From Bacillota bacterium (GTDB lineage: Bacteria > Bacillota > Sulfobacillia > JABLXB01): a stretch of DNA of 64,000 bases. The notes beneath the pieces are model-generated. The model saw only the letters and a program-made list of their open reading frames with translations, was not told where the DNA came from and ran no database searches. The position numbers and the translations under genes were made by a program. Of this stretch, positions 50,989 through 60,113 are shown piece by piece; the first letter of the stretch is position 1, and the number at the start of each line of letters is the position of its first letter. The DNA lies in NCBI GenBank assembly GCA_013178305.1, contig JABLXB010000001.1:328203-392202 (forward strand). The letters run 5' to 3'.

Positions 50989-51756
50989 GTGATCGAAGAC
51001 AGGCAAATGCTTTCGGAATCGTTTCGCTGGGACGACTTCACCCTCGCGCTGAGGCAGGCGCTCCCACTCACTGTGAGCATATTCGGGTACGGTCTGGTGT
51101 TCGGAGTCCTCGCCCGGCAGAGCGGTCTCACCACGTGGGAAGTCCTGCTGATGTCGACGGCTGTCATCGCCGGCTCATCTCAGTTCGTTGCGGTCGGCAT
51201 GATCTCGGCGGGAGCCGCCGCCGGGCAGATCGTGCTCGCGACCCTCCTCCTGAACATGCGCCACCTTCTCATGGGCGCCTCCCTCGCGCCGTACCTACGA
51301 GGGGTCAGGACCTGGAAACTGGCGGCCCTGGCGCACCTGTTGAACGACGAGTCATACGCCCTGATAATCGATCGCTTCCAGAAACACGGCGGAAGCGTGG
51401 CGTATTTCCTGGGGGCCGGGCTGGGCACGGTCTCCGGGTGGATTCTCAGTTCCGCTCTTGCGGGCGCCCTTGGAAACCTCGCCGGCAGCACCCAGAAGTT
51501 CGGCCTCGACTTCGCGTTCGCCGGCACGTTCATCGGCCTCCTGGTGCCCCAGATCAAGAACAGAGAAACGTGGATCTCGTTCGGAGTCGCAGCCATTGTC
51601 TCCCTGGCGTCGGTTCAGCTGATCCCAGGAAAGTGGTATATGGTGATCGCCGCCGTCGCGGCAGCGGTCGCAGGAGTGGTGGTGGAATCACTTGCGAGCG
51701 GAAGTCGTGCTAGTCATACTGGGCATGGCCCTGGTCACTTATCTGACGAGGGTTAG
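50989..51756 (+). CDS. azlC: AzlC family branched-chain amino acid exporter, large subunit (255 aa)
   Basis: An AzlC permease: ALRQALPLTVSIFGYGLVFGVLARQSGL, MSTAVIAGSSQFVAVGMI and LLNMRHLLMGASLAPYL are characteristic. The frame opens at 50926, but the GTG at 50989 has a GAGGGG ribosome site. AzlC and AzlD together export branched-chain amino acids or analogues. The MocR gene precedes it. Confidence 0.88.
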   Translation: MIEDRQMLSESFRWDDFTLALRQALPLTVSIFGYGLVFGVLARQSGLTTWEVLLMSTAVIAGSSQFVAVGMISAGAAAGQIVLATLLLNMRHLLMGASLAPYLRGVRTWKLAALAHLLNDESYALIIDRFQKHGGSVAYFLGAGLGTVSGWILSSALAGALGNLAGSTQKFGLDFAFAGTFIGLLVPQIKNRETWISFGVAAIVSLASVQLIPGKWYMVIAAVAAAVAGVVVESLASGSRASHTGHGPGHLSDEG

Positions 51757-52021
51757 CCTCCTGGTCCTGGTCGGGCGGGTCTCGCTGCCCGCACCCCTGA
51801 TGGCGGCGCTCAGGTACATCCCGATAGGCATAATTACTGCGCTCGTCGTCCCAGCCATACTGGTAGTCGGCGGGAAGATCGACGTTTCCCCCGCGAACCT
51901 CTACATCCCGGCGGCCCTGGCCTCAGCCCTGATAGCCGCGAAGTGGAAAAACATACTCCTCGCCATGTGCGGCGGCGTCGCGGTCGTAGTCATAATGAGG
52001 CTGGCTCTTTCGCCCGCCTGA
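51692..52021 (+). CDS. azlD: AzlD family membrane protein, exporter small subunit (109 aa)
   Basis: A small AzlD-type protein with four hydrophobic segments; TYLTRVSLLVLVGRVSLPAPLMAALRYIPIGI is typical. The TTG start lies within the last 65 nt of azlC, preceded by GGTGGTGG, so the two are translationally coupled. Confidence 0.88.
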   Translation: MRAEVVLVILGMALVTYLTRVSLLVLVGRVSLPAPLMAALRYIPIGIITALVVPAILVVGGKIDVSPANLYIPAALASALIAAKWKNILLAMCGGVAVVVIMRLALSPA

Positions 52022-52153
52022 GGACCGCACAGCAGGCCGCCGTTGCGCTGGCCGCAGGCAGGACTCGGCCCGAATGTGGGGCGGTATGGAAGTAGACGTC
52101 ACACAGCTAGAAGGAATATCCTCGTCCCCGTCGAATAACGTGCCTACCAATAG

Positions 52154-52173
52154 GGCCGTCTTTGCAGACGGCC
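52154..52173 (+). terminator. Weak stem-loop after azlD
   Basis: Arms GGCCGTCT and AGACGGCC pair around a 4-nt loop. No T-run follows, so it is at best a weak terminator for azlCD. Confidence 0.35.
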
Positions 52174-52189
52174 GCAGTTGAAGGCCAAG

Positions 52190-52209
52190 TGGTCCTAACC
52201 AGTTATACT
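52190..52209 (+). promoter_or_regulatory. Candidate operator and -10 box upstream of the C26 hydrolase
   Basis: TGGTCCTAACCA is an inverted TGGT-N4-ACCA repeat of the kind bound by GntR/FadR-type regulators. A TATACT box follows at 52204-52209. No matching -35 at 16-18 nt was found. Confidence 0.35.
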
Positions 52210-52231
52210 AACCTGGCAGGAGGGCTTCACC

Positions 52232-53002
52232 GTGAGGCCTTTAGTAGCGGTAACGTCGTCAGCGCTTACCTCAAGCCCCCAGGTCCCCAACAGGATCTCC
52301 TGCTACGTCGACAGCGTCTACACAGACGCGCTGGTTTCTTGCGGCCTCCAGCCCGTGATTCTGCCGGCCACGTCCCCCTGCAGCCCGGACAACTCCGAAG
52401 ACCCCGTCAGGCTAATGTGTGCTTTCTCCGGTCTTCTGGTGACGGGGGGACCGACACTGCCGTCCACAACACCGCTGGATTCGCCCATCCTGCCCCTGAG
52501 AGAGCAGGACCCGGCTCGATGGGAGCACGACACAACTGTCATCAGAGCCGCGCTCGCGTCGGGAATCCCGGTTCTGGCGGTCTGCCGCGGGATGCAGGTG
52601 CTTAACGAGGTCCTTGGTGGGACTACTCACCTTAACCTGGTGCTCGACGGTGTCACGAGCCTTGATCACAACCAGGGAACCCTCCCGGAATCCGCGCCGT
52701 ATCACAGGGTCAACGTGGTAGGTAGTTCCCTGCTTGCGCGACTCACGGGCACCAGCACTCTCGAGGTCAACAGCTTCCACCGGCAAGGGGTAAAGGCCCC
52801 CGGAAAAAGCTTGACCGTTTCGGCGGTCTCGGCCGATGGCGTGGTCGAGGCTATCGAGATGGAGGCCGGTTTCTGCCTCGGTGTACAGTTCCACGCCGAA
52901 CGAATGCCCGGCAGCGCCCCCATGAGGGCAATCATGGCGGGTTTCGCCTCGGCGTGCCGTGCTCGACGGAAAGCCTTGTCCAGGGAGGGATGCCGCTCGT
53001 AA
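52232..53002 (+). CDS. Gamma-glutamyl-gamma-aminobutyrate hydrolase-like (peptidase C26) protein (256 aa)
   Basis: A class I glutamine-amidotransferase-fold hydrolase. The nucleophile Cys lies in PVLAVCRGMQVLNEVLGGTTH, and the His/Glu pair in GVQFHAERMPGS. PuuD-type members hydrolyse gamma-glutamyl bonds of glutamylated amines. The GTG start has an AGGAGGG ribosome site. Standing at the head of the glutamate-linked TRAP region, it may release glutamate from a gamma-glutamyl compound. The substrate is not visible. Confidence 0.85.
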   Translation: MRPLVAVTSSALTSSPQVPNRISCYVDSVYTDALVSCGLQPVILPATSPCSPDNSEDPVRLMCAFSGLLVTGGPTLPSTTPLDSPILPLREQDPARWEHDTTVIRAALASGIPVLAVCRGMQVLNEVLGGTTHLNLVLDGVTSLDHNQGTLPESAPYHRVNVVGSSLLARLTGTSTLEVNSFHRQGVKAPGKSLTVSAVSADGVVEAIEMEAGFCLGVQFHAERMPGSAPMRAIMAGFASACRARRKALSREGCRS

Positions 53003-53060
53003 ACCGTTTTCCGGGTATAGCCGCGAATCGTAGACAGTAGACAGGGAGGAGGTTTGAGGA

Positions 53061-54437
53061 ATGCAGTATATCGGCCCGTTCCCGCTGCAGGTCTTTTACC
53101 TGTTTGAGGTCCTTCTGGTCGTCCTACTGTTCCTTGTCCTGTACAAACGCCCGGTATATGAAGCAATGGCTCTCGCCTACCTCGCAACCATCATGATGAC
53201 CGGAAGGTACGACCTGTTCTGGAAGTATCTCACGTACTCGTCGACCAGCACTCTGTTCTATGCCATCGTAGCGTTCCTGTTAGTCGCACACATCTTCGGC
53301 GAGACCAAGGTCGTGGAGAAAATCATCAATTTCATCCTGGCGTCGGTTGGGCGATTCCGGGGCGGCGCCGGGTATGTATCGCTTCTGGCGAGTACATTCA
53401 TGGCAGCCCTATCCGGTACCGGACCCGGCAATGTGGCGGCAACCGGCGTGTTCACCATCCCCGCGATGATTGAGACCGGCTTCTCGAGAGCTCTGGCCGC
53501 GACAGTCGAGATGAGCTGCTCCACCCTGGGCAACATCATCCCGCCGTCAGGCATAGTGATTCTGTCATGGGGCCTGCTAGACAAGCTGTCCCCCGGCGCG
53601 ATCAGCTCTTCGCAGTTCGTGATAGCCGCCTACGGAATAGGCCTCTGGTTCGTGATACAGCGCTGGCTGACGCTGCTCGTGATGTGCAAGTACTACAACG
53701 TCAAGCCGGTCCCGGCCGAGGCAAGGCCCTCGCTAAACGACTCCTGGAACAAGGGCAAATGGGCGCTCATCCTGCCGTTGCTCATATTCATCCCGCTGTT
53801 CCTCGACGCAAAGTTCCCCGGGTTTCTGACAGCGCGGCTCGGGAAAGAAGGCGTGAAGGCGTTCTCCACGTGTGTGCTCCTGTTCACGCCCGGGATGGCC
53901 GGCGCATATGCCCTCTGGATAGCCCGCAGGGATATCCCTGAGAAGATGAATCTGAACGGTCTGGTGGGGATGTTCCGCCGCAGCGTCATGCAGACAGTTC
54001 CGGTTGCCGCGACAATCTACCTGGCGTACGGTCTTTCGATGGTGTTCAGGGAGATCGAGATGGAAAAAGCCGTCCAGCAGTGGTTCCTCGGGATGGGCCT
54101 GAACGCGTCGTCTATGATAATCGTCGCCCCCGTATTCTTCATGCTCCTCGGGATGGTATTACCGGGCTCCTCACAGATCGCGCTCCTGGGCTCGGCAATG
54201 ATAGCAACCTTCGCATCGATGGGCGGGAACCCGGTGCTGTTCGCTTCCATGCTGCCGGCCATGACGGGAGCGATGGAAGGAATGACCCCGCCCCTTGCGC
54301 TCTGCATGTACGCCGCGATGGGCATAGCCAAGTCGGGCTTCGTGGAGACGACCAAGATAACGCTGGTGTGGGTGGCGCTGCACCTCCTGGTATCGATAAT
54401 CCTGCTTACGGGCGTACTGCCCATCTTCGGACTATAG
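53061..54437 (+). CDS. TRAP transporter large permease subunit (DctM-like, 458 aa)
   Basis: A multi-helix secondary carrier subunit of TRAP type: AALSGTGPGNVAATGVFTIPAMIETGFSRALAATVEMSCSTLGNIIPPSG and a matching C-terminal half with GSSQIALLGSAMIATFASMGGNP...MTGAMEGMTPPLALCMYAAMG. These repeated G/S/T-rich re-entrant loops carry substrate and Na+ sites. ATG at 53061 with GGGAGGAGG. The small subunit follows after 12 nt. No DctP-type binding protein sits next to it; the nearest is the TAXI protein at 55.8 kb. Confidence 0.82.
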   Translation: MQYIGPFPLQVFYLFEVLLVVLLFLVLYKRPVYEAMALAYLATIMMTGRYDLFWKYLTYSSTSTLFYAIVAFLLVAHIFGETKVVEKIINFILASVGRFRGGAGYVSLLASTFMAALSGTGPGNVAATGVFTIPAMIETGFSRALAATVEMSCSTLGNIIPPSGIVILSWGLLDKLSPGAISSSQFVIAAYGIGLWFVIQRWLTLLVMCKYYNVKPVPAEARPSLNDSWNKGKWALILPLLIFIPLFLDAKFPGFLTARLGKEGVKAFSTCVLLFTPGMAGAYALWIARRDIPEKMNLNGLVGMFRRSVMQTVPVAATIYLAYGLSMVFREIEMEKAVQQWFLGMGLNASSMIIVAPVFFMLLGMVLPGSSQIALLGSAMIATFASMGGNPVLFASMLPAMTGAMEGMTPPLALCMYAAMGIAKSGFVETTKITLVWVALHLLVSIILLTGVLPIFGL

Positions 54438-54449
54438 GGGGTGAGAACG

Positions 54450-54701
54450 GTGAAGGCGATATCCGATTCCTTGAACGTGTGCTACGGCTTGCTCGCTCTC
54501 TTCACCCTGGGCGTCGGGGCGGCGGCCTTCTTCATGTTCCTGGCGGGCCTAGTCATCGGTGGGGCGACCGCCACAAGCCTGGCCGTGACCGCCCGCGACT
54601 GGATGATGTTCGCAATCAAGACCGCGTCGCTGGCTACATTGTTCGGGCTTGTTGACATCTACCTGAAGGGGTCTCACTCCCTGACGATAGACCAAAATTG
54701 A
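54450..54701 (+). CDS. Small two-helix membrane protein, likely TRAP small subunit (83 aa)
   Basis: The peptide has two hydrophobic segments (YGLLALFTLGVGAAAFFMFLAGLVIGG and a second after RDWMMFAIKTASLATLFGLVDIYL). It is shorter than four-helix DctQ proteins. The GTG at 54450 follows GGGGGTGAG. Its place directly behind the large permease gene suggests that it replaces the DctQ subunit. Confidence 0.65.
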   Translation: MKAISDSLNVCYGLLALFTLGVGAAAFFMFLAGLVIGGATATSLAVTARDWMMFAIKTASLATLFGLVDIYLKGSHSLTIDQN

Positions 54702-54726
54702 GCGTCCTCGTGCGGAGGTGTTGGGT

Positions 54727-55770
54727 TTGGACCGCAATGGTCTCCTGGATCTCGCAGCACAGAGAATAGACAGCCTGATAAGTATCGATGTCCCGTCACG
54801 GAACGTGATTCACGTACTATACCCACTTGCCCGGGAGAAGACGGGAAAACCCCTTTGTATGGCCGCCGCACAACTCCTGATGAAGAGTGTAACGAGGGGC
54901 GGGGTTGTCCTGATCGCGACTGGCTGGCCCGACCGGCCCCATATATCGCCCTCGATAGCCGAAACGGACGGTCCGCCCGGGGCCGCCGCACTTGCGAGGG
55001 CTCTGCACAGGGGCCTTGGGGCGGTACCTATCGCGGTAGTTGAGGAAAACCTGGTCGAAGCGATGGAAGCAGTGATGCGCGCAGCAGGTTTTCGGGTAGT
55101 AACGCCCCAACAGGCAGTCGAAGCCGCAGTTTCATCCGCGCCCATCCATGCGGCCAGCGTCGTTGGGTTTCCGACTGACGCCGAGGACGCGAAGCACAAT
55201 GCACAGTACCTGTTCGACCGACTCTCACCGCAGGCGGTAGTGACGATCGAAAAAGGCGGCATGAATGAAAAAAGCAGAATTCACACGAGTCGCGGGGCCG
55301 ATACGAGCACGCACATGTCCAAGGCCGATTACCTGGTCCTCGAGGCTCAAGGCCGCGGCGTCAAGACAGTGGGTATCGGAGACGGAGGAAACGAAATCGG
55401 GATGGGGGTGATAAGGGAAGGAATAGTCAGGCTTATCCGTTTCGGCGATCGCTGCAATTGCGGGTGCGGCGGCGGCATTGCTCCCAGTACCGTTACTGAT
55501 GTGCTGGTTGCCGCCGCCATCTCCAATTGGGGAGCCTACGGCGTTGCGGCGTGCCTGGCGATCTTGCTCCAGGATGCCGATGTGTTTCACAACCACGTTG
55601 TCGAAGGGCGTATGTTGGACGAAGCGTGCCGAGCGTCGCTGATTGACGGTATCACGGGCTATTGCGAACCAAGCGCCGATGGCCTACAGGCCCCGGTACA
55701 CCAGGCATTCGTGACGCTAATGCTTGAGACTGTCAGGCAGGTAATCCGCTCGCTAGATGCAATCGGCTGA
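54727..55770 (+). CDS. D-glutamate cyclase (DUF4392) family protein (347 aa)
   Basis: The protein matches the D-glutamate cyclase family, which converts D-glutamate to 5-oxo-D-proline. Marks are VLIATGWPDRPHISPSIAETDGPPGAAALARAL, HMSKADYLVLEAQGRGVKTVGIGDGGNEIGMG and GDRCNCGCGGGIAPSTVTDVLVAAAISNWGAYG. The TTG at 54727 has a GGAGG site 8 nt away. The TRAP genes around it suggest uptake of D-glutamate or a glutamate conjugate. Confidence 0.88.
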   Translation: MDRNGLLDLAAQRIDSLISIDVPSRNVIHVLYPLAREKTGKPLCMAAAQLLMKSVTRGGVVLIATGWPDRPHISPSIAETDGPPGAAALARALHRGLGAVPIAVVEENLVEAMEAVMRAAGFRVVTPQQAVEAAVSSAPIHAASVVGFPTDAEDAKHNAQYLFDRLSPQAVVTIEKGGMNEKSRIHTSRGADTSTHMSKADYLVLEAQGRGVKTVGIGDGGNEIGMGVIREGIVRLIRFGDRCNCGCGGGIAPSTVTDVLVAAAISNWGAYGVAACLAILLQDADVFHNHVVEGRMLDEACRASLIDGITGYCEPSADGLQAPVHQAFVTLMLETVRQVIRSLDAIG

Positions 55771-55829
55771 CCCACAGTTGAATTCGTACCATAGAACGAC
55801 AAGAGCACAGCCTGGAAGGGGGTAGTGAA

Positions 55830-56813
55830 GTGAATGCTCGGAAGAACACGATGGTAGCCGCCGCCCTTGTAATGGTCCTGCTCCTCGCATTATCGGGTTG
55901 CGGCCAGAAACCCACTCAGGGGAAAAAGGTCGACAAGATCCTAATGCAGGCATCGAGTATGGGCGGTATAGGCTATGGTTATTCACTGGGGCTGTCAAAA
56001 GTCGCCGCCAAGGTTACACCCGACGTCAGCTTCACTGTTGAGGCGACTGCAGGTTATATAGAGAACGCCAAGCGATTGTCGCAGGATGTCGGGCACATTG
56101 GTGTGATTAGCCAGGACGACGGTTATGCCGTCTTTAAGAAACAGGGGGATTTCGCCAGCGCAAAGGCCAGACTGCTAACAATGTTCCCTGTTCACACCCT
56201 CGACTGGCACATCATTGTGCCTGGTGACGGGCCTGTCAAGACAATCTGGGATTTGAAGGGCAGGAAGGTGTCCGTACAACCTAAGGGCAGTTTCAACGAA
56301 CGGTTGTCCTCGAACATACTCGCCGCCCTTGATATCGAGTGCAACAAGGTGTACCTGACCCACTCGGAAGCCGCGGAGCAGATGGCGTCAAAATCGCTCG
56401 ACGCCCACATCGCGTCGGGGTCGTCCCCCGCTTTCGCGGAGCTTGCCGTCCGCATGCCGCTGAAGGTCATTTCTCTGTCGCCCGACGACATATCCAAAAT
56501 CCGGCAGAAGCTCCCGTATTTGAACGAGACCGATTTCAAGGCGGAGGCTTACTACAAGGGGACGGGCACCGTCAAGAGCGTGAACGTTTGGGCCATCGTG
56601 GCCTGCAGAGAAGACCTCCCCGAAGACCTGGTCTACAAGCTTGTAAAGGGTGTTTACGAGAACAAGGACCTGATGGTCGAGGGGCACCCCAGCGCGAAGT
56701 TGATGGATCCCGCCCAGGTAACGAAACTGACAGTCCCGCTCCATCCCGGTGCGTACAAGTTCTTCACCGAGAAAGGCATCGCGGTTCCAGACAGCCTGAA
56801 GCCGCCCAAGTAG
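55830..56813 (+). CDS. TAXI family TRAP transporter substrate-binding lipoprotein (327 aa)
   Basis: A TAXI-type binding protein: lipoprotein signal ending in LALSGC, then MQASSMGGIGYGYSLGLSKVAAKV, a central WDLKGRKVSVQPKGSFNE and VNVWAIVACREDLPEDLVYKLVKGVYENKDLM. It delivers its ligand to the fused TRAP permease encoded next. GTG at 55830 with GGAAGGGGG. TAXI proteins of known ligand bind glutamate or related acids. Confidence 0.9.
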   Translation: MNARKNTMVAAALVMVLLLALSGCGQKPTQGKKVDKILMQASSMGGIGYGYSLGLSKVAAKVTPDVSFTVEATAGYIENAKRLSQDVGHIGVISQDDGYAVFKKQGDFASAKARLLTMFPVHTLDWHIIVPGDGPVKTIWDLKGRKVSVQPKGSFNERLSSNILAALDIECNKVYLTHSEAAEQMASKSLDAHIASGSSPAFAELAVRMPLKVISLSPDDISKIRQKLPYLNETDFKAEAYYKGTGTVKSVNVWAIVACREDLPEDLVYKLVKGVYENKDLMVEGHPSAKLMDPAQVTKLTVPLHPGAYKFFTEKGIAVPDSLKPPK

Positions 56814-56892
56814 TCGTCGGCCCGAACACGGCTGATCGTGGCGTGAGAGAGAAGGCGCGCCTACAGCGTCGCGCACGGAGGGGAGACTCACA

Positions 56893-58782
56893 ATGGCCGA
56901 ATCCGGCACCACAGGGAACGCACCAACAAGGGGTCTAGTAGTCGGGGCAATAGCGATCGCGACATCCGTATTCCACCTGTATTCGATGGTTACTCCGGTG
57001 CCACTCAACCCGTACACTCAGCGTGCTGTACACCTCCTGTGCGTCTTAACGCTGTGCCTGGTGTTGAACCCCCTCCGCGACAGGCGGGCGCGCCTTCTTG
57101 ACTATGTGGCCATAGGCGTTGTACTGATTTCGTGCGGCTATATTCTCCTCGAGTACCCAAGAATTCAGGAGCAGGCCGGCCTGCCGTACGGACTGCAGCC
57201 ATTGGTATCCGCTCTGCTGGTCATTGTAATACTCGACGCCACCCGCAGAGTCGCAGGGTACGCCCTGCCTATCCTCGCCGTCCTGTCCCTGCTGTATGCG
57301 TATTTCGGCGACTTCATCCCCGGTGCATGGGGGCATACGGGGTTCTCGCTCGAGAGGATTCTGGGCTACCTCTACCTGACCCTGGACGGAATATGGGGAG
57401 TCCCCGTCGCGGTGTCTTCCACTGTCATCATGGCGTTCACGATCTTCGGGGCATTTCTCAAACAAGCCGGCGTTGAGAGGGCTTTTACCAACCTGTCATT
57501 CGCCGCCGCAGGCCGCCTGGTTTCCGGGCCAGCCCAGGTGTCGGTCATAAGCAGCGCGCTGTTCGGCACGGTTAGCGGCAGCGCCGTGGCAAACGTCGTC
57601 GCCACGGGTTCATTCACGATACCGCTCATGAAGAGTAGAGGATTCCCGGATTACTTCGCCGGAGCCGTCGAGGCGGCCGCGTCCACGGGCGGGCAGATCA
57701 TGCCCCCGATCATGGGGGCGGGCGCGTTCATCATGGCGGAGACGCTCGAGATGCCGTATCTCAAGATATGTATCGCAGCCGTGATCCCTGCAGTGCTCTA
57801 CTTCCTGTGTTGCGGATTGAGCGTTCATTTCGAGGCGCTGCGATTGGGCTTCAGGGCGCCCCGGCAGGATGAGGCCGGCGAGCACCCCACGCTGCTCAGG
57901 GTTATTATTCGGGACGGTTACATGTTCCTGCCCTTGCTTGTTATGCTTTATGTCATTTCGCGCGGGGTTTCGCCGATGAAAGCGGCCCTCTATGGAGCCG
58001 TCTCCGCGGCGGTACTGAGTATCGTGAACCGGAGAGCCAAGAACGATCTATTTAACCTGAAGGGAATGGTTGAGGCTCTCAAAGACGCTGCAACCGGAGT
58101 TGTTGAGGTGGCAACAGCCTGTGCGTGCGCCGGCGTAGTCCTGGGCGTAATATCGATGACGGGCCTCGGCGTTAAACTCACGAGCCTCCTCATAGCGGCG
58201 TCCGGCGGCCGTGTCTGGCCGGCGCTACTGATGGCTATGCTGGCGGCTATCATACTCGGCATGGGCCTTCCGACCGCGGTCGCATACGTTGTCGCGGCAG
58301 CGGCGACCGCGCCGGCTCTCATCCAGTTCGGGATCCATCCCCTGGCCGTCCACATGTTCATATTCTACTTCTCGATTCTCGGCACGATCACCCCCCCTGT
58401 GTGTCTTTCGGTCTATGCGGCTGCGGGCCTCTCGGGAGCCAACTGGCTCAAGGTCGCGTGGACTGCGATAAGGTTGGCCTTACCGGGCTTTATCGTGCCG
58501 TTCTTCGCAGTTGCCGATAACTCCCTGCTCATGGTAGGTTCTCCCGGCGCCATACTCCGGACATCCTTGACGGCGGCGCTGGGCGTCTTACTCCTGGCGT
58601 CGGGCTCGATGGGCTGGCTCAGGGGCCGTCTCTCCGTCGTCGAGCGCTTCCTGATGGTTGTGGCGGGAATCGCGCTGCTCGACCCCGCCCGAATCACCGA
58701 CCTGCTCGGGCTGGGGCTCATGGTTATCGTCTACCTCCGGCAGCGTTACCTTGCTCAACGATCGGCAAGGCAAGCCACCTAG
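56893..58782 (+). CDS. TRAP transporter fused permease subunit, TAXI type (629 aa)
   Basis: The small and large TRAP subunits are fused. After about four N-terminal helices the large-subunit motif GPAQVSVISSALFGTVSGSAVANVVATGSFTIPLMKSRGFPDYFAGAVEAAASTGGQIMPPIMGAGAF is visible in several parts, and the second half has MGLPTAVAYVVAAAATAPAL and TITPPVCLSVYAAAGLSG. The start is 79 nt after the binding-protein gene with GAGGGGAG. Together they form a Na+-driven importer. Confidence 0.92.
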   Translation: MAESGTTGNAPTRGLVVGAIAIATSVFHLYSMVTPVPLNPYTQRAVHLLCVLTLCLVLNPLRDRRARLLDYVAIGVVLISCGYILLEYPRIQEQAGLPYGLQPLVSALLVIVILDATRRVAGYALPILAVLSLLYAYFGDFIPGAWGHTGFSLERILGYLYLTLDGIWGVPVAVSSTVIMAFTIFGAFLKQAGVERAFTNLSFAAAGRLVSGPAQVSVISSALFGTVSGSAVANVVATGSFTIPLMKSRGFPDYFAGAVEAAASTGGQIMPPIMGAGAFIMAETLEMPYLKICIAAVIPAVLYFLCCGLSVHFEALRLGFRAPRQDEAGEHPTLLRVIIRDGYMFLPLLVMLYVISRGVSPMKAALYGAVSAAVLSIVNRRAKNDLFNLKGMVEALKDAATGVVEVATACACAGVVLGVISMTGLGVKLTSLLIAASGGRVWPALLMAMLAAIILGMGLPTAVAYVVAAAATAPALIQFGIHPLAVHMFIFYFSILGTITPPVCLSVYAAAGLSGANWLKVAWTAIRLALPGFIVPFFAVADNSLLMVGSPGAILRTSLTAALGVLLLASGSMGWLRGRLSVVERFLMVVAGIALLDPARITDLLGLGLMVIVYLRQRYLAQRSARQAT

Positions 58783-58881
58783 AGAGTAGTGGCACTGCCG
58801 TAAGATAGGATCACGCCCTGTACAGGTAATAACACGTTATGATATGGCACTGACGAGAACGGTAAACGGGAGGGCGAGAGA

Positions 58882-60066
58882 TTGGGATCACAGACTAAGG
58901 TAGTCGTCTGCGGCGGCGGCAACGCCGCCCACGTACTCGTGCCTGCCATAAAGGAAGCAGGCGGGACGTGGGTGGCGGTTCTGGCTACGTTCGGCGATGA
59001 GTCGCAGAGAATCGCCAATGGAGTTGCGCAAGGGGGCATCATAGCCGCCTACCGAGACCATCATTACAGGGGGGTTCCCGATCTCGTTACCTCGTCTCCA
59101 TCCGAGGCGATTCCTTCTGCCGACGTGGTTATCGTCTCGGTTCCCGCGTTTGCGCACGCGCAGGTGGTTGAGTCGATTGCGCCCTATCTTAAGTGCGGTG
59201 CGTTCCTGGGGGCAATGCCGTCCAGAAGTGGTTTTGAATTCTACGCCACCAATAAGCACCTCCGCGACAGGGATATAACGCTCTTCGGCTTTCAGACTCT
59301 CCCGTGGGCCTGTAGGGTGGCGGATTACGGCAGGCTCGTAAACGTCCTCGGCCGGAAGAACATCGTAAGCATGGGGGCATTCCCCACGTCCAAGACGGCC
59401 GGGGTTGCCCAGGTGCTCGCATCTATTACCGGGCTCAGGATACGACCCGCCAACTCCATGCTTTCAATAAGCCTGGGAAACGTCGGCCAAATAATTCACC
59501 CGGGTATTATGTACGGTTTCTTCCACGGAAGGGAGGACCTTGATTACGACAGCGACTCTGTCCCTCTATTCTACCAGAGTGTGAACCGCGAGACCTCCAT
59601 GATTCTCGACCTTATGAGCCGGGAGATCCTGGCCGTGGCCCGCTTGATTGAGCAGAAGCACGGCGTCAACTTGGGCGATGTTATCGGCTTGAAGCAATGG
59701 CTCCTGGACTCCTACGGGGATCAGATCCGCGACAAGACCGACATACAAACGTGTTTCGCTACAAACAGCGCATACGAGGGCATTAAAGCTCCGGTAATAG
59801 GCGAGGGCAACAAGTTCAGGCCCGATTTCAAATCGAGATACCTAACGGAAGATGTCCCGTACGGACTGGTCGTGACAAGAGGTGTTGCCGCCATTTGTGG
59901 AATCGAGACACCGGTTATCGACAGGGTAATAGACACCTGCTCGCATTGGATGGGAGTCCAGTACCTCATCGGCGGGAAGCCTTGCGGGCGGGACGTATCC
60001 GGAACCAGGCATCCCGTTGTCTACGGCATACGGGACATCGATCGCCTAATCGCGACTAGCGTTTGA
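58882..60066 (+). CDS. NAD/NADP octopine/nopaline (opine) dehydrogenase family protein (394 aa)
   Basis: The N-terminus holds a Rossmann fold (VVVCGGGNAAHVLVPAIKEAGG) and the C-terminal domain carries the opine-dehydrogenase helical region (LSISLGNVGQIIHPGIMYGFF with the conserved Asn-Val-Gly/His pair). These enzymes join or split an amino acid and a 2-keto acid by reductive amination. TTG start at 58882 with GGGAGGG. Its position after TRAP genes and a D-glutamate cyclase suggests opine catabolism that yields glutamate. Confidence 0.88.
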   Translation: MGSQTKVVVCGGGNAAHVLVPAIKEAGGTWVAVLATFGDESQRIANGVAQGGIIAAYRDHHYRGVPDLVTSSPSEAIPSADVVIVSVPAFAHAQVVESIAPYLKCGAFLGAMPSRSGFEFYATNKHLRDRDITLFGFQTLPWACRVADYGRLVNVLGRKNIVSMGAFPTSKTAGVAQVLASITGLRIRPANSMLSISLGNVGQIIHPGIMYGFFHGREDLDYDSDSVPLFYQSVNRETSMILDLMSREILAVARLIEQKHGVNLGDVIGLKQWLLDSYGDQIRDKTDIQTCFATNSAYEGIKAPVIGEGNKFRPDFKSRYLTEDVPYGLVVTRGVAAICGIETPVIDRVIDTCSHWMGVQYLIGGKPCGRDVSGTRHPVVYGIRDIDRLIATSV

Positions 60067-60113
60067 CGCTTGACATAATCTTACGGACGAACAAGGGATA
60101 GGGGGAGAAAACG

